Positions 36,300 through 48,800 are shown, numbered from the stretch's first letter. The stretch is DNA of 64,000 bases from Centroberyx gerrardi (GCF_048128805.1 NC_136006.1:2192169-2256168), one strand, 5' to 3'. The notes: generated by a model from the sequence alone, not told the origin. Translations and numbers: made by a program.

Positions 36300-38926
36300 A
36301 ATTTATTTACAGTGTCTAACATTCCTCTTTTTGATACATGGTCAGAACCATGAGACAATTTTGCCAGGAAAGGGAATGTAGCACGTGGCAAAACAGGCAA
36401 CCCATCCGGGCTAACCCAAACCCCTGAATCAAGGGGTTTGCACCCGTTCCTCGACCAGGAAGAAACTTCCTCCTTATCGGCTCCTCCCTGCACAAGAGAA
36501 ACGTCATGGAAAGAGAAAAAATCATCCTGGGAAGATAGATGCATCTGCAAAGTTGGGGAGACAGGTGAAAGAGCAGCAGCTTTAGCAGCAGCGTCAGCAA
36601 CAGCATTTCCCTGTGAAACTGGATCCACATTACTTGTATGAGCCTGACATTTACACACAGCAACAGAATTTGGAAGAAGAAGGGCTGACAGAAGATTAAC
36701 AATGAGAGATCTATGAGCAATAGGTTTCCCATTGGAAGCTATGAACCCACGGTTGCTCCAAAGAGCATGAAAATTATGACACACATTAAAAGCATACTGA
36801 GAATCAGTATAGACTGTGATATCCTTACCAGCACCTAGAATAAAAGCACGAGTTAAGGCAAAAAGTTCTGCTGCTTGCGCAGAAAGATGTCCCGGAAGCT
36901 TAGCACTTTCAACAACATCATGTGAAGTGCAAACAGCATAAGCAACACAAGGAATACCCTCTGCCCTTTGTGCTGAACCATCTACAAAGAAAACACAGTC
37001 AGGATTAGTCAATGGTGTATCAAACAAAGCATCGCGAGGTTTCATAGCAATGTCAATCACTTGCAAACAGCAGTGGGGTTCACCATCTTCTGCTGTAGGA
37101 AGAAGTGTAGAAGGGTTAAGAACAGTACAACGCTTCAGAGTGACATGAGACATAGTGAGTAGAACATTCTGCCAATGCAGCATTTTCGCAGGAGTCAAAT
37201 GAGCAGTCTTAGCCTGTAGGATAAGAGAATGAACAGCATGTGGAACATGAACAGTTAAAGGACACATAGCAACAAGATCGGCAGTTGCAAGAACAGCTTC
37301 AGTAGCTGCAGCAACAGACCTGAGGCACGAAACCATTGCTCTCTCAGTTGTAGACAGATGTTTAGAAAAATAACCAACAGGACGTTGCTTATCACCATGG
37401 GACTGAGTTAAAACAGCTGATATAAACCCATCTCGTTCAGAGACAAACAGATTAAAGGGTTTACTATGGTCAGGGAGTCCTAAACAAGGAGAACTAGAAA
37501 GAGCCAATTTCAAGTCAGTAAATGCTTTGTCAGCTTCAGTAGTCCAAGTCAAGGAGTCAGTCATGGCCAGATGTTTACCACCGAATGTGATATCATATAG
37601 AGGTTGAGATATCTCTGCATAGTCACGTATCCATGGGCGGCAATAGCCTACAAGACCCAAAAACGACATCATTTGCTGTTTAGTTTGAGGTTTTGGTACC
37701 TCCAAAATTGCAGTAACGCGTTCGGGACCGAGTTTACGACCTTCAGGTGTGACTATATGTCCTAAATACCGCACGGACTGTGAAACCAGCTGGAGTTTGG
37801 TTTTTGAGACCTTGTGTCCGTTCTCTGCTAAATAACAGAGAAGGGAGACAGTGTCTTTTTTGCAGGCCTGCTCAGAAGTAGAACACAACAAAAGATCATC
37901 CACATACTGTATCAATGTACTACCACAAGGAGCCTCCCAGCCTGAGAGGTTCTCAGCTACAGCCAAAGCAAACAAAGTGGGGCTGCTTGAGAAACCCTGA
38001 GGCATACGAGTCCATGTGTAGCGTTTACCATTGAAAGTGAAAGCAAACCAGAACTGGGAGTCAGGATGCACAGGAATGCTGAAAAAAGCATTAGCCAGAT
38101 CAATCACAGTAAACCAACAAGAATTAGATGGGACTTGAGACAACAGAGTTACCACATTTGGTACTGTGGGCGCTGGATGTTGCACAGCGTCATTTACAGC
38201 TCTCAAATCCTGAACAGGTCTCCAACCACCATTAGGCTTCCTAATGGGCAGAAGAGGGGTATTACAAGGAGAGTGAGGACATTCCACAATGGCACCCTGT
38301 TTTTGTAATGACTCAATAACAGGAGCAATTCCCTCCACAGCCTCTAGGCTGAGGGGATATTGCCTCTTACATGGTCTGAAAGAGGATTTAGGTTCTACCA
38401 CTATAGGTGTTGCAGTTTTCATACTACCACAATCAAATCTACTACTAGCCCATAGTGTAGGCGGAACCATAGAGATCATATTCTCCTCTTCAGTTGTTAA
38501 AGGCATATGAACAAAAGAAGTGGTATCTGGTTCTTGATTAGAAAGAACATCCTCATCTACATGCTCTGTCAAATCCCAAAAATAACCCTCATGTGTTGTC
38601 ATAGTGAAAATACCTAGCGTCTTAGAGGAAAGAATGATGCCTTCCGGACTGCAGTACATATTTATTCCCAAAGCACACATTAGATCACGCCCTAACAAAT
38701 TCACTGGACAAAAATCTGTCAACAAGAACGGATGATCTCCTATGTAATCACCATGAGTGACAGAAAGTGGTTCAGAAATTGGTTCTAACACCGGGACTCC
38801 TGATGAGCCAACTGTTTTAAGAAATTTTGTCGATTTAGGCGCATTTGGGAGTAATTTGGACTGCACAACGGAAACATCAGCACCAGAATCAACCAAAAAG
38901 GGCACTACTACATTTCCTACTTTCAA
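36221..38926 (-). pseudogene. pol: ERV pro-pol: protease, RT, RNase H, frame-broken
   Basis: A long open frame that continues the gag frame after its UAG (44 codons between the stop and 38926, no further stop). Order: aspartic protease with FLVDSGADVS (38860-38900), RT with YVDD at 37895-37906, connection domain, RNase H with FFVDGSAQ and YTDSQYA (about 36770-37000), and the His part of the integrase zinc domain. The frame ends at 36221 in unrelated residues because a one-base shift occurs around 36285-36300. The rest of integrase lies in the next frame. Apart from this lesion the protein looks intact. Expression in a related active copy would be as a Gag-Pro-Pol fusion by amber suppression. 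Confidence 0.88.
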
Positions 38927-39055
38927 ACTTAATTTAGCTGCTTTCTGTTTCTGTGGGTCTAATTTAGTATACTGACCATAAGTTATAATAGGGCCAGTGT
39001 CTGTTTGTCCATCTGAACTATCTTGTTGATCTATCTGACCTGCCCCCGCTGTCTC

Positions 39056-40744
39056 CTATTGGTTAGCTGGCTGAAATCCTGGAGCATTCACAGATAGGCT
39101 TGAGGGGGGTGCATGTGGCCAGGATCCATCAGGTGCATTCTCATGTCTTTGTATGCCAGACCTGTGTTCTGATGAACAATCACGAGCCATATGACCATAC
39201 CCCCCACAGTTGAAACACCTTAGACGTTGCTGGTTGTAAAACTGTGTGGATGGCTGTCTTCCATAGCCTCTTCCTCCACGTCCTCGTCCTCTTCCTCGTC
39301 CTCTGCGCATTTCATTGCCCCAAGTTCCCGTCTGTTGATAAAACATTAACTGTGCAGTTTGGATTTTCTTACTGTGTCTTTGCTCGATGTCAGTCTGGTT
39401 CCTTTCAGCATGAAGGACATGAGCCCAGACTTCGCTGAGAGGTTTGGTTTCCCAGGCGATGCACGTGGCCACGGTTTGGCTCTTCAGCATTGGATGAAGG
39501 CCTTGTATCAACGCATTCTTCAGCAGACTATTATAGGCATCATTATCCTGGTCAACTCCTGAATGGGCAGCAAACACAGATTCCATTCTAGCACGATAAT
39601 CAGTAGCAGACTCACCATCATTTTGCTTGGTCCTGTAGATGTCGGGCCAACTGGTACGTAAGGGATATGCTGTCTTCACAGCAGCATAGAGCTCATCCAT
39701 CTGATCTCTGTAGCCGTGACTGCCTGGATCATGATTTATGTCCCAACTGCCTGGCTTGATGTTCGGCCATCTCAACAGAAAACACCTGCGACATACTGCT
39801 TCCACCTCTGCCAATGTAGGATTATACATTATCAACAACTGTTGCATTGCGATCACCCATTTCTCACCTCCAGTTTTATTGGGGTCCGGCAATTCTGTGG
39901 CAACTTCCTTCAGTTCATCAGGTTGCCATGGCCTGTAGACCAAGACATGCGACTGCCAAAGACCTTTTCCATCATCTGGCTGTGGATTCGGATATATCAT
40001 CATGGGCATCTGATTCACTGTCTCTGTCTGTAGGTTTGCTGCCATACTACGAGTCTGTGGGCGGTGTGTAACAGGAGTACCAGAGGCGGAACCTACATTT
40101 GAAGGAGGAGTTAAAAACCCCAATGAAGCCTCCTTCTCCTTGAGCTCAGACCCTCCCACAGTTTGTAGTGTTGGATAAACATTAGATGGTTGAGGTGGAG
40201 CCTGAGATGTAGGAGGGGCTGAAACTGCCTTCTTCAGAACCGCCCCCTCATCTTCATCATCCTCTTCGTCACTCTCGTCATCACGCATTCCTGAAGGTGG
40301 AGCTATGCGAGAAAGAGCATAGGGGGGAGGCAGATCCCTCTCTCTGTCCCTGAGTTTCTTCATCTTTTTCTTTCTTCTAACCCTTTCTTCTGTTTCCTTA
40401 CATATCTCTGCTGTTCCTTTTGAGAGCATTATATTAGCTGCGGACTTTACTGCCTTAGCCTCTGCTTCTCGCTCCCACTTTTGGAAAGCATGCCAATTTA
40501 CCTTCTTTCTACTCTTCTCACTCAATCTCATCTTTTCCTTCTCTTCTTTTTCTTCCAACATAACCCTACATCTGGTTAAACAATTTACACTCAAAGTACC
40601 TCTCATGGGAAAAATACCTTCAGTAACATAGTGCCAGAGCGGAACCTCATCAACCACACTTTTACCCCATTTGTCTGCCATCACTTTTACAGGACCTACT
40701 AAGGGGTCTGTAAGTGGCTCCAATTTGTCCAATGTATTTCCCAT
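39056..40744 (-). CDS. gag: ERV Gag polyprotein
   Basis: 562 codons. It begins MGNT, a myristoylation-type start suited to membrane targeting. A Lys/Glu-rich, probably coiled region is at about 65-135, then a Pro-rich acidic segment, then the capsid region (about 270-470), an Arg-Gly repeat (RGRGRGRGRGG, about 478-490) and one zinc knuckle CX2CX4HX4C at 510-523. It ends at UAG (39058-39056), after which the same frame stays open into protease. The start at 40744 is the first ATG that gives the MGN context. Confidence 0.88.
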   Translation of the reverse strand: MGNTLDKLEPLTDPLVGPVKVMADKWGKSVVDEVPLWHYVTEGIFPMRGTLSVNCLTRCRVMLEEKEEKEKMRLSEKSRKKVNWHAFQKWEREAEAKAVKSAANIMLSKGTAEICKETEERVRRKKKMKKLRDRERDLPPPYALSRIAPPSGMRDDESDEEDDEDEGAVLKKAVSAPPTSQAPPQPSNVYPTLQTVGGSELKEKEASLGFLTPPSNVGSASGTPVTHRPQTRSMAANLQTETVNQMPMMIYPNPQPDDGKGLWQSHVLVYRPWQPDELKEVATELPDPNKTGGEKWVIAMQQLLIMYNPTLAEVEAVCRRCFLLRWPNIKPGSWDINHDPGSHGYRDQMDELYAAVKTAYPLRTSWPDIYRTKQNDGESATDYRARMESVFAAHSGVDQDNDAYNSLLKNALIQGLHPMLKSQTVATCIAWETKPLSEVWAHVLHAERNQTDIEQRHSKKIQTAQLMFYQQTGTWGNEMRRGRGRGRGRGGRGYGRQPSTQFYNQQRLRCFNCGGYGHMARDCSSEHRSGIQRHENAPDGSWPHAPPSSLSVNAPGFQPANQ

Positions 40745-41597
40745 CTTTCACCCAGTTGTGGTTGCCTTCCCTAATTTTTTTTTTCTTCACACAATTAAAT
40801 CCCCCTAAACAATAACTATCGCAAAAACTAATAATCCCTATATTACAATCAATAATTAGTGTCTGCAGTTCACAAATTTTAAAATACTTCTTCCCAACAT
40901 ACACTCTTAAGTCCTATACCTTGACCACACGTTGTATAACTCCATTCACACAATGCCAATGGAATGTAGCATGATATCAGCCAGGTAGTTTGTACGACAC
41001 TTTCGTTCAGAGCAACGTACCCCTTGTGTGGATAAATACCCACAGGACACTGATATCACCACTTCATTCCCATCCACTCACAATATATCACAAACAATAT
41101 CTCCCCTTAAAACGTTTTTTTTTTTTTTTTTTCGTTCTTATGGGTTTTTTTTTTTTTTTTTTTTAATTTTTCACTCTGGATCCCTTTCTACCCCCTGGGC
41201 TATGTCTCTTTCTACCCCCTGGGCTGTGTCCCTGACAATCTTCCTTATCTAATAATGGCAACCCCCCTGAGGCCTAACTATGCTCCCTGAGCTAACATTT
41301 TACGCCCTCATTAACTACCTAGGTTTCTTTTCCTGTTTCTCTCTCTCTACAACTATGTAAAGACCTCCCTGAGGAAAAATTTTTACTCCCTCCCTGAGGA
41401 AGAGAAAAAAAATTCACAGAAACTCACCACTTGCTCTTTTAAAACGGATGGACGACCCACTGAACACCGCCCGCGCTGATTTCAGGCGGGATCCAGGCCC
41501 CCCTTTTTCTGGAGCGGAATTCTCCCTGAGTCTCCTAGGGACTCCTGTGCACAGTTGAACCCTCAGTCAGTCTCAGACGGCGCTCAGTGATGTGTCC
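40745..41597 (-). other. ERV leader between primer site and gag
   Basis: An 853-base untranslated leader, probably holding the packaging signal. It has two A homopolymers on the sense strand (41115-41132, 18 bases; 41145-41164, 20 bases), a 23-base direct repeat (41184-41206 and 41208-41230, one difference) and repeated CTCAGGGAG motifs. No open frame of note. Confidence 0.6.
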
Positions 41598-41615
41598 ATC
41601 CCATCCTCGTCGCCA
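41598..41615 (-). promoter_or_regulatory. ERV primer binding site, tRNA-Ser type
   Basis: Eighteen bases beginning TGGCGACGAGG on the sense strand, three bases after the 5' LTR. They are complementary to the 3' end of vertebrate tRNA-Ser(GCT) including CCA, as far as I recall that tRNA. Confidence 0.75.
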
Positions 41616-41618
41616 AAC

Positions 41619-42054
41619 TGTAAATGCAAAAATTTACTTCACCCGTTGTGGGTCAAAATGAATAAGCAAGGTTCAAGAGTCTTCCGTGGATTCTTTATTC
41701 AGCCATGCATGGTTCAGTTCAGTGTTCCAGACAAGCAACAAAGAAGTGACAAAGAACGGAGTTCAGGATCCACTTATATAGGTTAAAGTAAACAAAACTA
41801 TAAATCTTGGCTCATAGCCAAACCCACTTGGTTCAAAACCAAACCCACTAGTTCGGACTTTTTACTGCGTGTCCACCTATAGAATCACTTAAAACCACAC
41901 ATAACCATATATAGTTATCATGCATGCATCCAAGCACTGATTACATCATTGTAGTAAGCAGGACAAAAAACACTCCACTTTCCAGGACAAAGGAAAGCAA
42001 GAACAGAGTGTACTATCCATATAAAAAAGCACATTATACATTTTATTTCTTACA
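41619..42054 (-). repeat. 5' LTR of the ERV
   Basis: 436 bases. On the sense strand it has a TATA box TATATAAG at 41780-41773 and AATAAA at 41699-41694, giving a short R region between them. This is the promoter that would drive the provirus, transcribing towards TAAR-D, against its direction. Confidence 0.9.
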
Positions 42055-42159
42055 AAACGCTTTCTAAAAAGACATTTAAAATTTGCCTTTCATTTGTTCA
42101 TTTGCTTATTCAGTTTCGGATTCTTTTTCCTTTTCACAATTCATTTTTCGACCAGGTTT

Positions 42160-43420
42160 ACCATTAGAATGCATGTACCTTGGTATCACTTGTTTTACTC
42201 ATTTAAGTGCAATAAATAAAAAAGCGATTTAGCCGCCTTTTGCCTTTTGCATTTGGGTTGACACCACAGAAAAGTTTTTCCTTTTTGCTTTTAGTTTGTC
42301 AATACAGAAGAGGAGTTAAGTGTTACAGAGGTGTGGACAGGACAGGCTCTGTCTTCCGGACAGGACGGACCTCAATTTCAGAGTAAAAGCGTTAGTGTTT
42401 GTCTGTTTGAACCAAGTTGTTAAATTAAACCTGTAGGTTTTAATAAATAACGTTAAAACCATGCTATTAAGTTTTTTAAGCTTCACAGCTAGCTTTTTAA
42501 TGTAAATGTAAAAATGTAGCCTACTTGACAGACCACAGTTACATCAGAATAAGGTTTTTTTTATTATTTTTTTCTTTTTTTTATCCCTCCAGTGGGTTGA
42601 ATACAATTTGAATACAATAGCTTTAACGTTATTTATTCAAACCTACAGGTTTAATTGCCTCCCTCGTCTCTGCCATGCTCTGTTCAGACAGGAAGAAAGA
42701 TGTTAATTACTGTTTAACAACTTGGTTCAAACGGACAAACACTAACTCTGAAATTGAGGTGCGTTGTGTCCAGAAGTCAGAGCCTGTCCTGTCTACACCT
42801 CCGCAACACTTACTCCTTTTCTGTATTGACAAACTAAAAGCAAATGGTTCAACATGGTTCAATTACCTAGTTCCATAAAGTTACTGAAATACCACAAGGT
42901 AATAACGTTACCTAGATGTGTTACTGTCTACAAATCCATTACTAACAAAGGCGAGTTTTGAGCAAATTGTGTAATGTTAAGTTTTACTTTTGTTTTCACA
43001 CCGGCAGACTCTATGGATTGAGTACAATGCTGCTGGTCTGCGCATCTCCAAATGACAAACATGACGTGATGCGCGCATCAGAGATCAATTTAGATCAATT
43101 TCTATACACTGACCAACTTGATTTTGTGCCTTTGTATGGGAAACGCTGCATCTCACAGTCAAAGACGCCCTCTAGAGGCCATCTGACGAAGCGCATCATC
43201 TCACTAAGCATTACCTGACTGACTGACTGACTGACTGACCTGAATTTGACCCGTGATGACCATGGCTGCGCCATGGAAAAAATGCATATCGCTCATTGCT
43301 TTTCAAATGCAAAAAGCAGCGGCAATATTACCTTTTATTTACTGCACTTAAATGAGGTAAACAATTGATACGAAGGTACACGCATTAATAGCCGCAGAGC
43401 TCTCATTGAAGTAATTTAAT
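42160..43420. repeat. Long fold-back repeat in R4
   Basis: Same nested inverted repeat as 23371-24640. It has a ~70-base deletion near 42842 and a longer (GACT)n run near 43217-43240. Confidence 0.6.
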
Positions 43421-43564
43421 ATAAATGACTAATCAAAATAATTGACTAATCATAAGAGAAATAAGTCAAACAATTTATTAAATTACTAATTAAAATGTGT
43501 CAATTAATTACATTTATTGAACAAATTATTTTTTAAATAATAATCAATTAATAATTACTATATA

Positions 43565-44309
43565 TGTCATGCTATGGCTCCTTACTTTTTATGCGTTATA
43601 TTTTGGGTTGCTGTGGTTTGGAGTGTTTTGTTAATTTATTTGCATGTTATATTTTGAGTTGCGGCGTTTCTTAGGTTGCAGTGTTTAGTTGCATGTAATG
43701 TTTTGTTTTGTTATGTTTTTTGGATTGAGTTTGGACAGACACAGCTGACCCCAATACAAACTGATGAGGCAGTGGGACATTGGCATTGATGGCCAACCGG
43801 ACTGGCCAATCAACAGCCTCATGCTGGCTCCGTGGGCCAGTGGGGCAGCAGAGGGGGGGTCTTACTTGAACTGCTTTCCAGATAAGCCGGAAGAGAGGGC
43901 TGAGAGAAGCGGCTGACAGGTGACAGCGTCGAGAGGCTGCATACGGTAGAGTTTCGCACACGTAGAGACGGCAATACCCTCGACTCTTCTAGGCTGGCCT
44001 CGCTTACATGCTTTTAGACATTTGGAAACGTTTTAAGAACTTTTATGTGTTAATCTTTTAGCCTCTTGCATTTTTGGAACATTTTACAGACTTTTATCTT
44101 TTATCCCGTTTTGGGTTTTAACAATTCCAAGGCCTTGTTTTTTATTTGTTATATTTGTAATAAACATACGTTTATGCGTTAACTCCCCTTGTCCTGGGTT
44201 ACTAAGCACCGCTCACCTCTCGTGAAAAGAACTTGGGATATGATTATCGGTTGGTGGTCAATTTGTCAAGTTCCACTGCAAATGTAGTGACCAGCCAGGG
44301 TTTATTACA
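43565..44309 (+). mobile_element. Solo LTR-B in R4
   Basis: 745 bases, TGTCATGC...TTACA, flanked by TATA (43561-43564 and 44310-44313). Confidence 0.75.
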
Positions 44310-44870
44310 TATACGTTTCTGTAATCCATAAATAATCACTTAATTTATAATTTAATTTGCAAAATGGCTTTTAAAAAGACATTTAAATTTATCCTTTTGT
44401 TTTTTCATTTGCTTATTAATTTTTCTATTCCTCTTCCATTACATAAATGCTTTAACCCGAACTCTAACCCTAACCCTAACCACACATCGAGAGTGCCATG
44501 CTAATAATAATACACAGGAGAATCTGCAGAGATGTGTCAGGATCTCCCATTGGCCAACTGTTGCTGCTAACCTATGCCATGAACTGTATTACTATTAGTA
44601 CACAGCAGTTAATCTGTGCAGGGAAACAGGCCCAGAATGTCCACCAACCACTCCATGGGTGCCCCAGCCAGGAGCTGCTAAAGGGGAGTGTGGGAGTGGT
44701 GGTTAGGTCCCTTGCGGGCAGTGCAGCTCCTGGCTGGGGCACTCATGTAGTATCAGTGGTACAACTGATGTCCTCAGTGGTACAACTTTACTTGGTCAGA
44801 GGTACCTGGTAAGGGAATGGTCACACAGCGGCTAGTGCCTGGCCCACACATAGAAGGCTTTACTAGATAG
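44310..44870. other. Intergenic DNA of R4 with hairpin
   Basis: Telomere-like CCCTAA units at about 44464-44480. A 24-base inverted repeat (44655-44678 and 44723-44746, 23 of 24 paired) has a 44-base loop. No gene is seen. Confidence 0.6.
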
Positions 44871-47800
44871 TGTAACAAATGAGAGAGTCGGCACACAATT
44901 TCAAAATTCTAATTCATTTATTCAACTAAGTAAAGGAGAGTGATGATTTGGAGAATCAGTAGTGTAATGCATGAGTGGATGAATGGAAAGTGGAGTGTAA
45001 GTGTTGTATAGTGTGAAAACCAAGGAGTCAAACGAAAGGTAAAGTGCTAACCATGAGGAGGTGGTCGAGGCTGCCCAGAATGAGACTGAGGCCGAGGGTA
45101 GCAGGCCTTCTATACTCTTTAGCCACCCCTATTTCCCAGGTGCACCCAGTTTGCTCTGACAACCCACCCAGCTCTGTCTACCTGGCTCCTGTAGAGAAGA
45201 ACAAACACAGGCAAAGAAGAAAAACCAGGCAGACAGATGGGTGGGCCGTCCCACTACCAGTCCAGCGTCGCTCCCTTCAACCTGCTCCGCCATCTCCCAA
45301 CTCAGCAACTTTGGTACCTATAAGAAGCAAATTAAGAGAAGAGAATAGGGGAGAACAGGCCAAAGAAAACAAGACAGAACAGGACAGACAGAAAAGAACT
45401 TCAAGGCAGCAATGCCCTGGACAATGCATCAGCCAAGACATTCTCTGAACCTTATGTATGGCGTATGTCCAAGTGAAATGGCTGAAGGAAAAGACACCAT
45501 CGCATAAGGCACTGATTTGGATTTGGAAGTATGTGGGTTATGATCTGTATATACCACTAGTGGTTCTACTCCACCCCCTATATAGACCTCAAAGTTCTGT
45601 AGGGCCCAAATCAGAGATAGTGCCTTTTTCCACAATGGTGTAGTTCAACTGATAGGAATTGAACTTGCACGAAAAGAAACTGACTGGATGGTCGATTCCT
45701 TCAGCACCAGTCTGCAACAACACCGCTCCGGCTTGCTTGCATCCACCTGCAACTTAAAGGGGTCACCCATATGTGGAGCAGCCAAAACGCATGAGTTCTT
45801 TTTTGGTGGTTGGAGTGGAACTGGTCAATAGTCATGACTTTGGCTCTCACAGGACAAACCTGAGCCTGACCAACAACTTTACCTAGGTAAGTCATGTAGC
45901 ACTGGCAAACTCACACTTCACCAGGTTTACTGTTAGGCGTGCCCATGCAAGACGGTCAAACAGAGCTTGGATGCGCTGCAAGTGGTCTTCCCACGTGTCG
46001 CTGTAGATGACGACATCATCTACATACTGATAAACCCTGAATTTCCCCAAGGGGATTAATAAAGTGCTATCTTATCTTATCTTATCTTATACACTGCACA
46101 TCCCTCCAAACCAACAACCACCCAATTCATCAAGTGTTAAAAAGTGGCTGGTGCATTACGCAAACCAAACGGCATGATGGTTTCAGAATACAGACCTGAA
46201 GGTATTATAAATGCAACAATGTCTCAAGCACGTTTGGACAAGGGGACCTGCCAGTAACCTATCAGAAGGTCAAACTTGCTGACAAATTGCGCAGAACCAA
46301 CCTGATGAATACAATCCCTCCACACGAGGAAGCGGATAAGAGAACAGCTTTGTGATCTTATTTACCTTGAGAAAATCTGTGCATGGCCTAAAGGTGTGGA
46401 CACCGACAAATGGCCAAGCAACAAGTCCTATTTTCTAAGCGACTCAGAATTCTTGAGTCGACCCTGCATAATGCAGTCATCTGGGGTGTTTACGTCCCCT
46501 TTGTCACCTTCTGCCACCAGGTCCAGAGGAGATGATGCTTCCACTGAGGCCGCCACCGCCACTGGCTTTATCTCCCCTATAGAACCACACAGGAATGGGA
46601 AAAAAAAGGATTCAGCAAATTGACATGGCATAGTTGTGTAGATCTCCACCAATCCGGATTAGAAATCATGTAATTCTGGTCAGAAACTTGTTGGAGAACA
46701 GAGTAAGGCCCCACAAACCTCGCCTGAAAAGGAGAACCCACCAAAGGTAGAAGTGCCAACACTTGATCACCCAAACTAAAAACAAGTTTTTCTGCTTGGC
46801 GGTCGGACCGATGTTTCATCTTCTTCTGTAAGGCCTGCAAGTTTCTTTTATCCATTTACCAGCTTCATATAGCCGCCTTTTGAAACAATTAACATAGTCT
46901 ATCAAATTTATTGGTGGTGTAGGTGTTTTCCAGTCATCCTGTCACACAGCCAATGGATCACGTACGGTGTGTCCAAACCATAGACTGTAAAAAAGAGATG
47001 GACGTAGTGAGTGTGACATCACCCATAGGTTTCTGAAGGGCAATTTTGAAGCCAAAAGTTGGGGTCTACGAGCGGCGCCATGTTGACATTTTTTGGAGCC
47101 GGAGCAGCCAGAGCGAAGCCGGGGATTTCCCATAGAGCCGCAGCGCCGCCTGCTATTGGTCAGTGATTGGCGACCTGCGCGATCACTGGAAAGGCGACCT
47201 GTCAATCACTCGTGAAACTACCCCATTTTATACCTGCTATATCCCGTTAATGACGCAATTATTTTGAAAATCGCCATACGGACACATATTAGAAGAATTA
47301 AAATTAGCTACTGAGACCATAATCTCTTGTCAAAAAAACTTTATTGACTTTATATTTTGAGTTAGAAGTTGGGCTGTGGTTGACTTGAATGGAGTTGGGC
47401 GGGATTTAGAGTCTTTTTGGAGCCGACCCTAGTGGACGTTAGAGGAAGTGCAGCTTCCAGCCACTTCCTTATTGGCTTCAAAATTTACCCGTGGTTTTGG
47501 CCGCTTGGTCCAAACACAACATCATTTGGGCTAAAGCCAGTACTTTCTTGTGTCACCTCTCTAGCCGGCCAACATCAACCAGGGCAACTCTTCGTCCCAA
47601 TCATGGTTAAGTTTGGTACAATAAGCACGAAGCAGTGATTTCAGGGTTTGATGGAAACGCTCGATAGCTCCCTGACTTTGTGCATGGTAAGCAGTAGATT
47701 GTGCATGTTTAACACAAAGTTGTTTCTAAATTTCTGCAAACGTGTGTGAGGTAATATTTGTTCCCTCCATCACAGTCAACAGGTACACGCTACCCGCTTT

Positions 47801-48160
47801 AGACTTTGGCAAAGGGCCAACACAATCAATGAGCAAATGTTCGAAGGCTTGACTAACTGCTGGTATAGGATACAAGGGGGAAGGCTTCATGGAGTGGTTA
47901 GGCTTACCGGTGAGTTGGCAGGTATGACACGTTTTGAAGTAAGATGATATGTCCTTTTTTAGCCAGGGCCAGTAGAAATGACATAGATCCCTATCATACA
48001 TTTTCTTAACACCCAAGTGACCTGCCATCTCATCATGAGCAGTCTGCAAACCCCATTTCTGAGTTTAATTGGACCCACAATTTGAAAAATAGCATCCCCA
48101 ACAAATCTGTCTGCCGTAAGTCAGTTTATATGGAAACTAGCCCAACGGTACACATAAAAA
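44871..48160 (-). mobile_element. Decayed Ty3/gypsy-like element R4
   Basis: Minus-strand counterpart of R1, without LTR-A. Integrase start 47726-48049, MITE 46979-47507, integrase C-terminal domain 46577-46855, RT about 45900-46430, RNase H end about 45429-45700. The short tail insertion is near 46040-46095. Confidence 0.8.
46979..47507. mobile_element. hAT-like MITE in R4
   Basis: 529-base copy flanked by GTCCAAAC at 46971-46978 and 47508-47515. Confidence 0.65.
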
Positions 48161-48504
48161 AACGTCAAAAACTTTGGACGGTGAGTAGCCTGTCTTGACA
48201 GTCTCCCCTGTCTGCGCTGTAACAGCGCTCCAGGAGAGCCTGTCTGAAACCACTGACTGAACTGCTATAGGAAATGCATTGTAGTTCTATAAAGAAAGGG
48301 ACTGAATGTGCAGTACATGTCCCTGATATATCGAAATCCAAATCCTGTATGTATTCTGCATGGCAACGGAAGTCCCTGCCAGCTATAGAAGTTTAGTTTC
48401 CTTTCCCCCAGACTAGACAGTGAGGAATAAGACTGCACATTCTTGACTATAATAATAATTCCCATTATTATTCTGTCATCCACATTAGTATGAAAACAAC
48501 CTGT
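48161..48504. other. Upstream flank of TAAR-E
   Basis: Conserved unit flank; lacks a segment present upstream of TAAR-A near 3190-3290. No gene is seen. Confidence 0.5.
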
Positions 48505-48800
48505 TACATCAGAGTTGGAAAGGGAGGAGGGGGAAATGAGGAGAGGAGAGATGAAGAGGAATCAGAGAGAAGGGAAGAGAAAGAGAAGTCAGATGGGAGG
48601 AGTGGCTGAAATGGGAGAGAGAAAAGATGAGTAGGGAGGAAGGAGGGATTGGGAAGAGAGGAGGAAGGCAGCAGAAAAAGTGATGACGATTGAGATGAAG
48701 AGGATGATGCAAATAGCAAGGGAGGTAGGCAGTCTCCAAGAAAGAGAGAATGAGAGAGGGAGGGAGGAAGGGAGTGACAAACAGAGAAGAGAGAGATAAA
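48505..48800. repeat. Polypurine tract upstream of TAAR-E
   Basis: A/G-rich on the coding strand, ending about 75 bases before the start codon. Confidence 0.7.

Larger units (their letters stand above)
32916..42054 (-). mobile_element. Young endogenous retrovirus, full length
   Basis: A 9139-base provirus on the minus strand, flanked by AAAC (32912-32915 and 42055-42058). The empty site is visible near 23250-23260. Order in the sense direction: 5' LTR, primer site, long leader, gag, UAG, pro-pol, env, polypurine tract, 3' LTR. The two 436-base LTRs show no difference on reading. A single CCHC knuckle, amber suppression and an N-myristoyl-type Gag start suggest a gamma/epsilon-like (class I) retrovirus. 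One frame break in pol means this copy could not make complete Pol without help. Confidence 0.92.
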
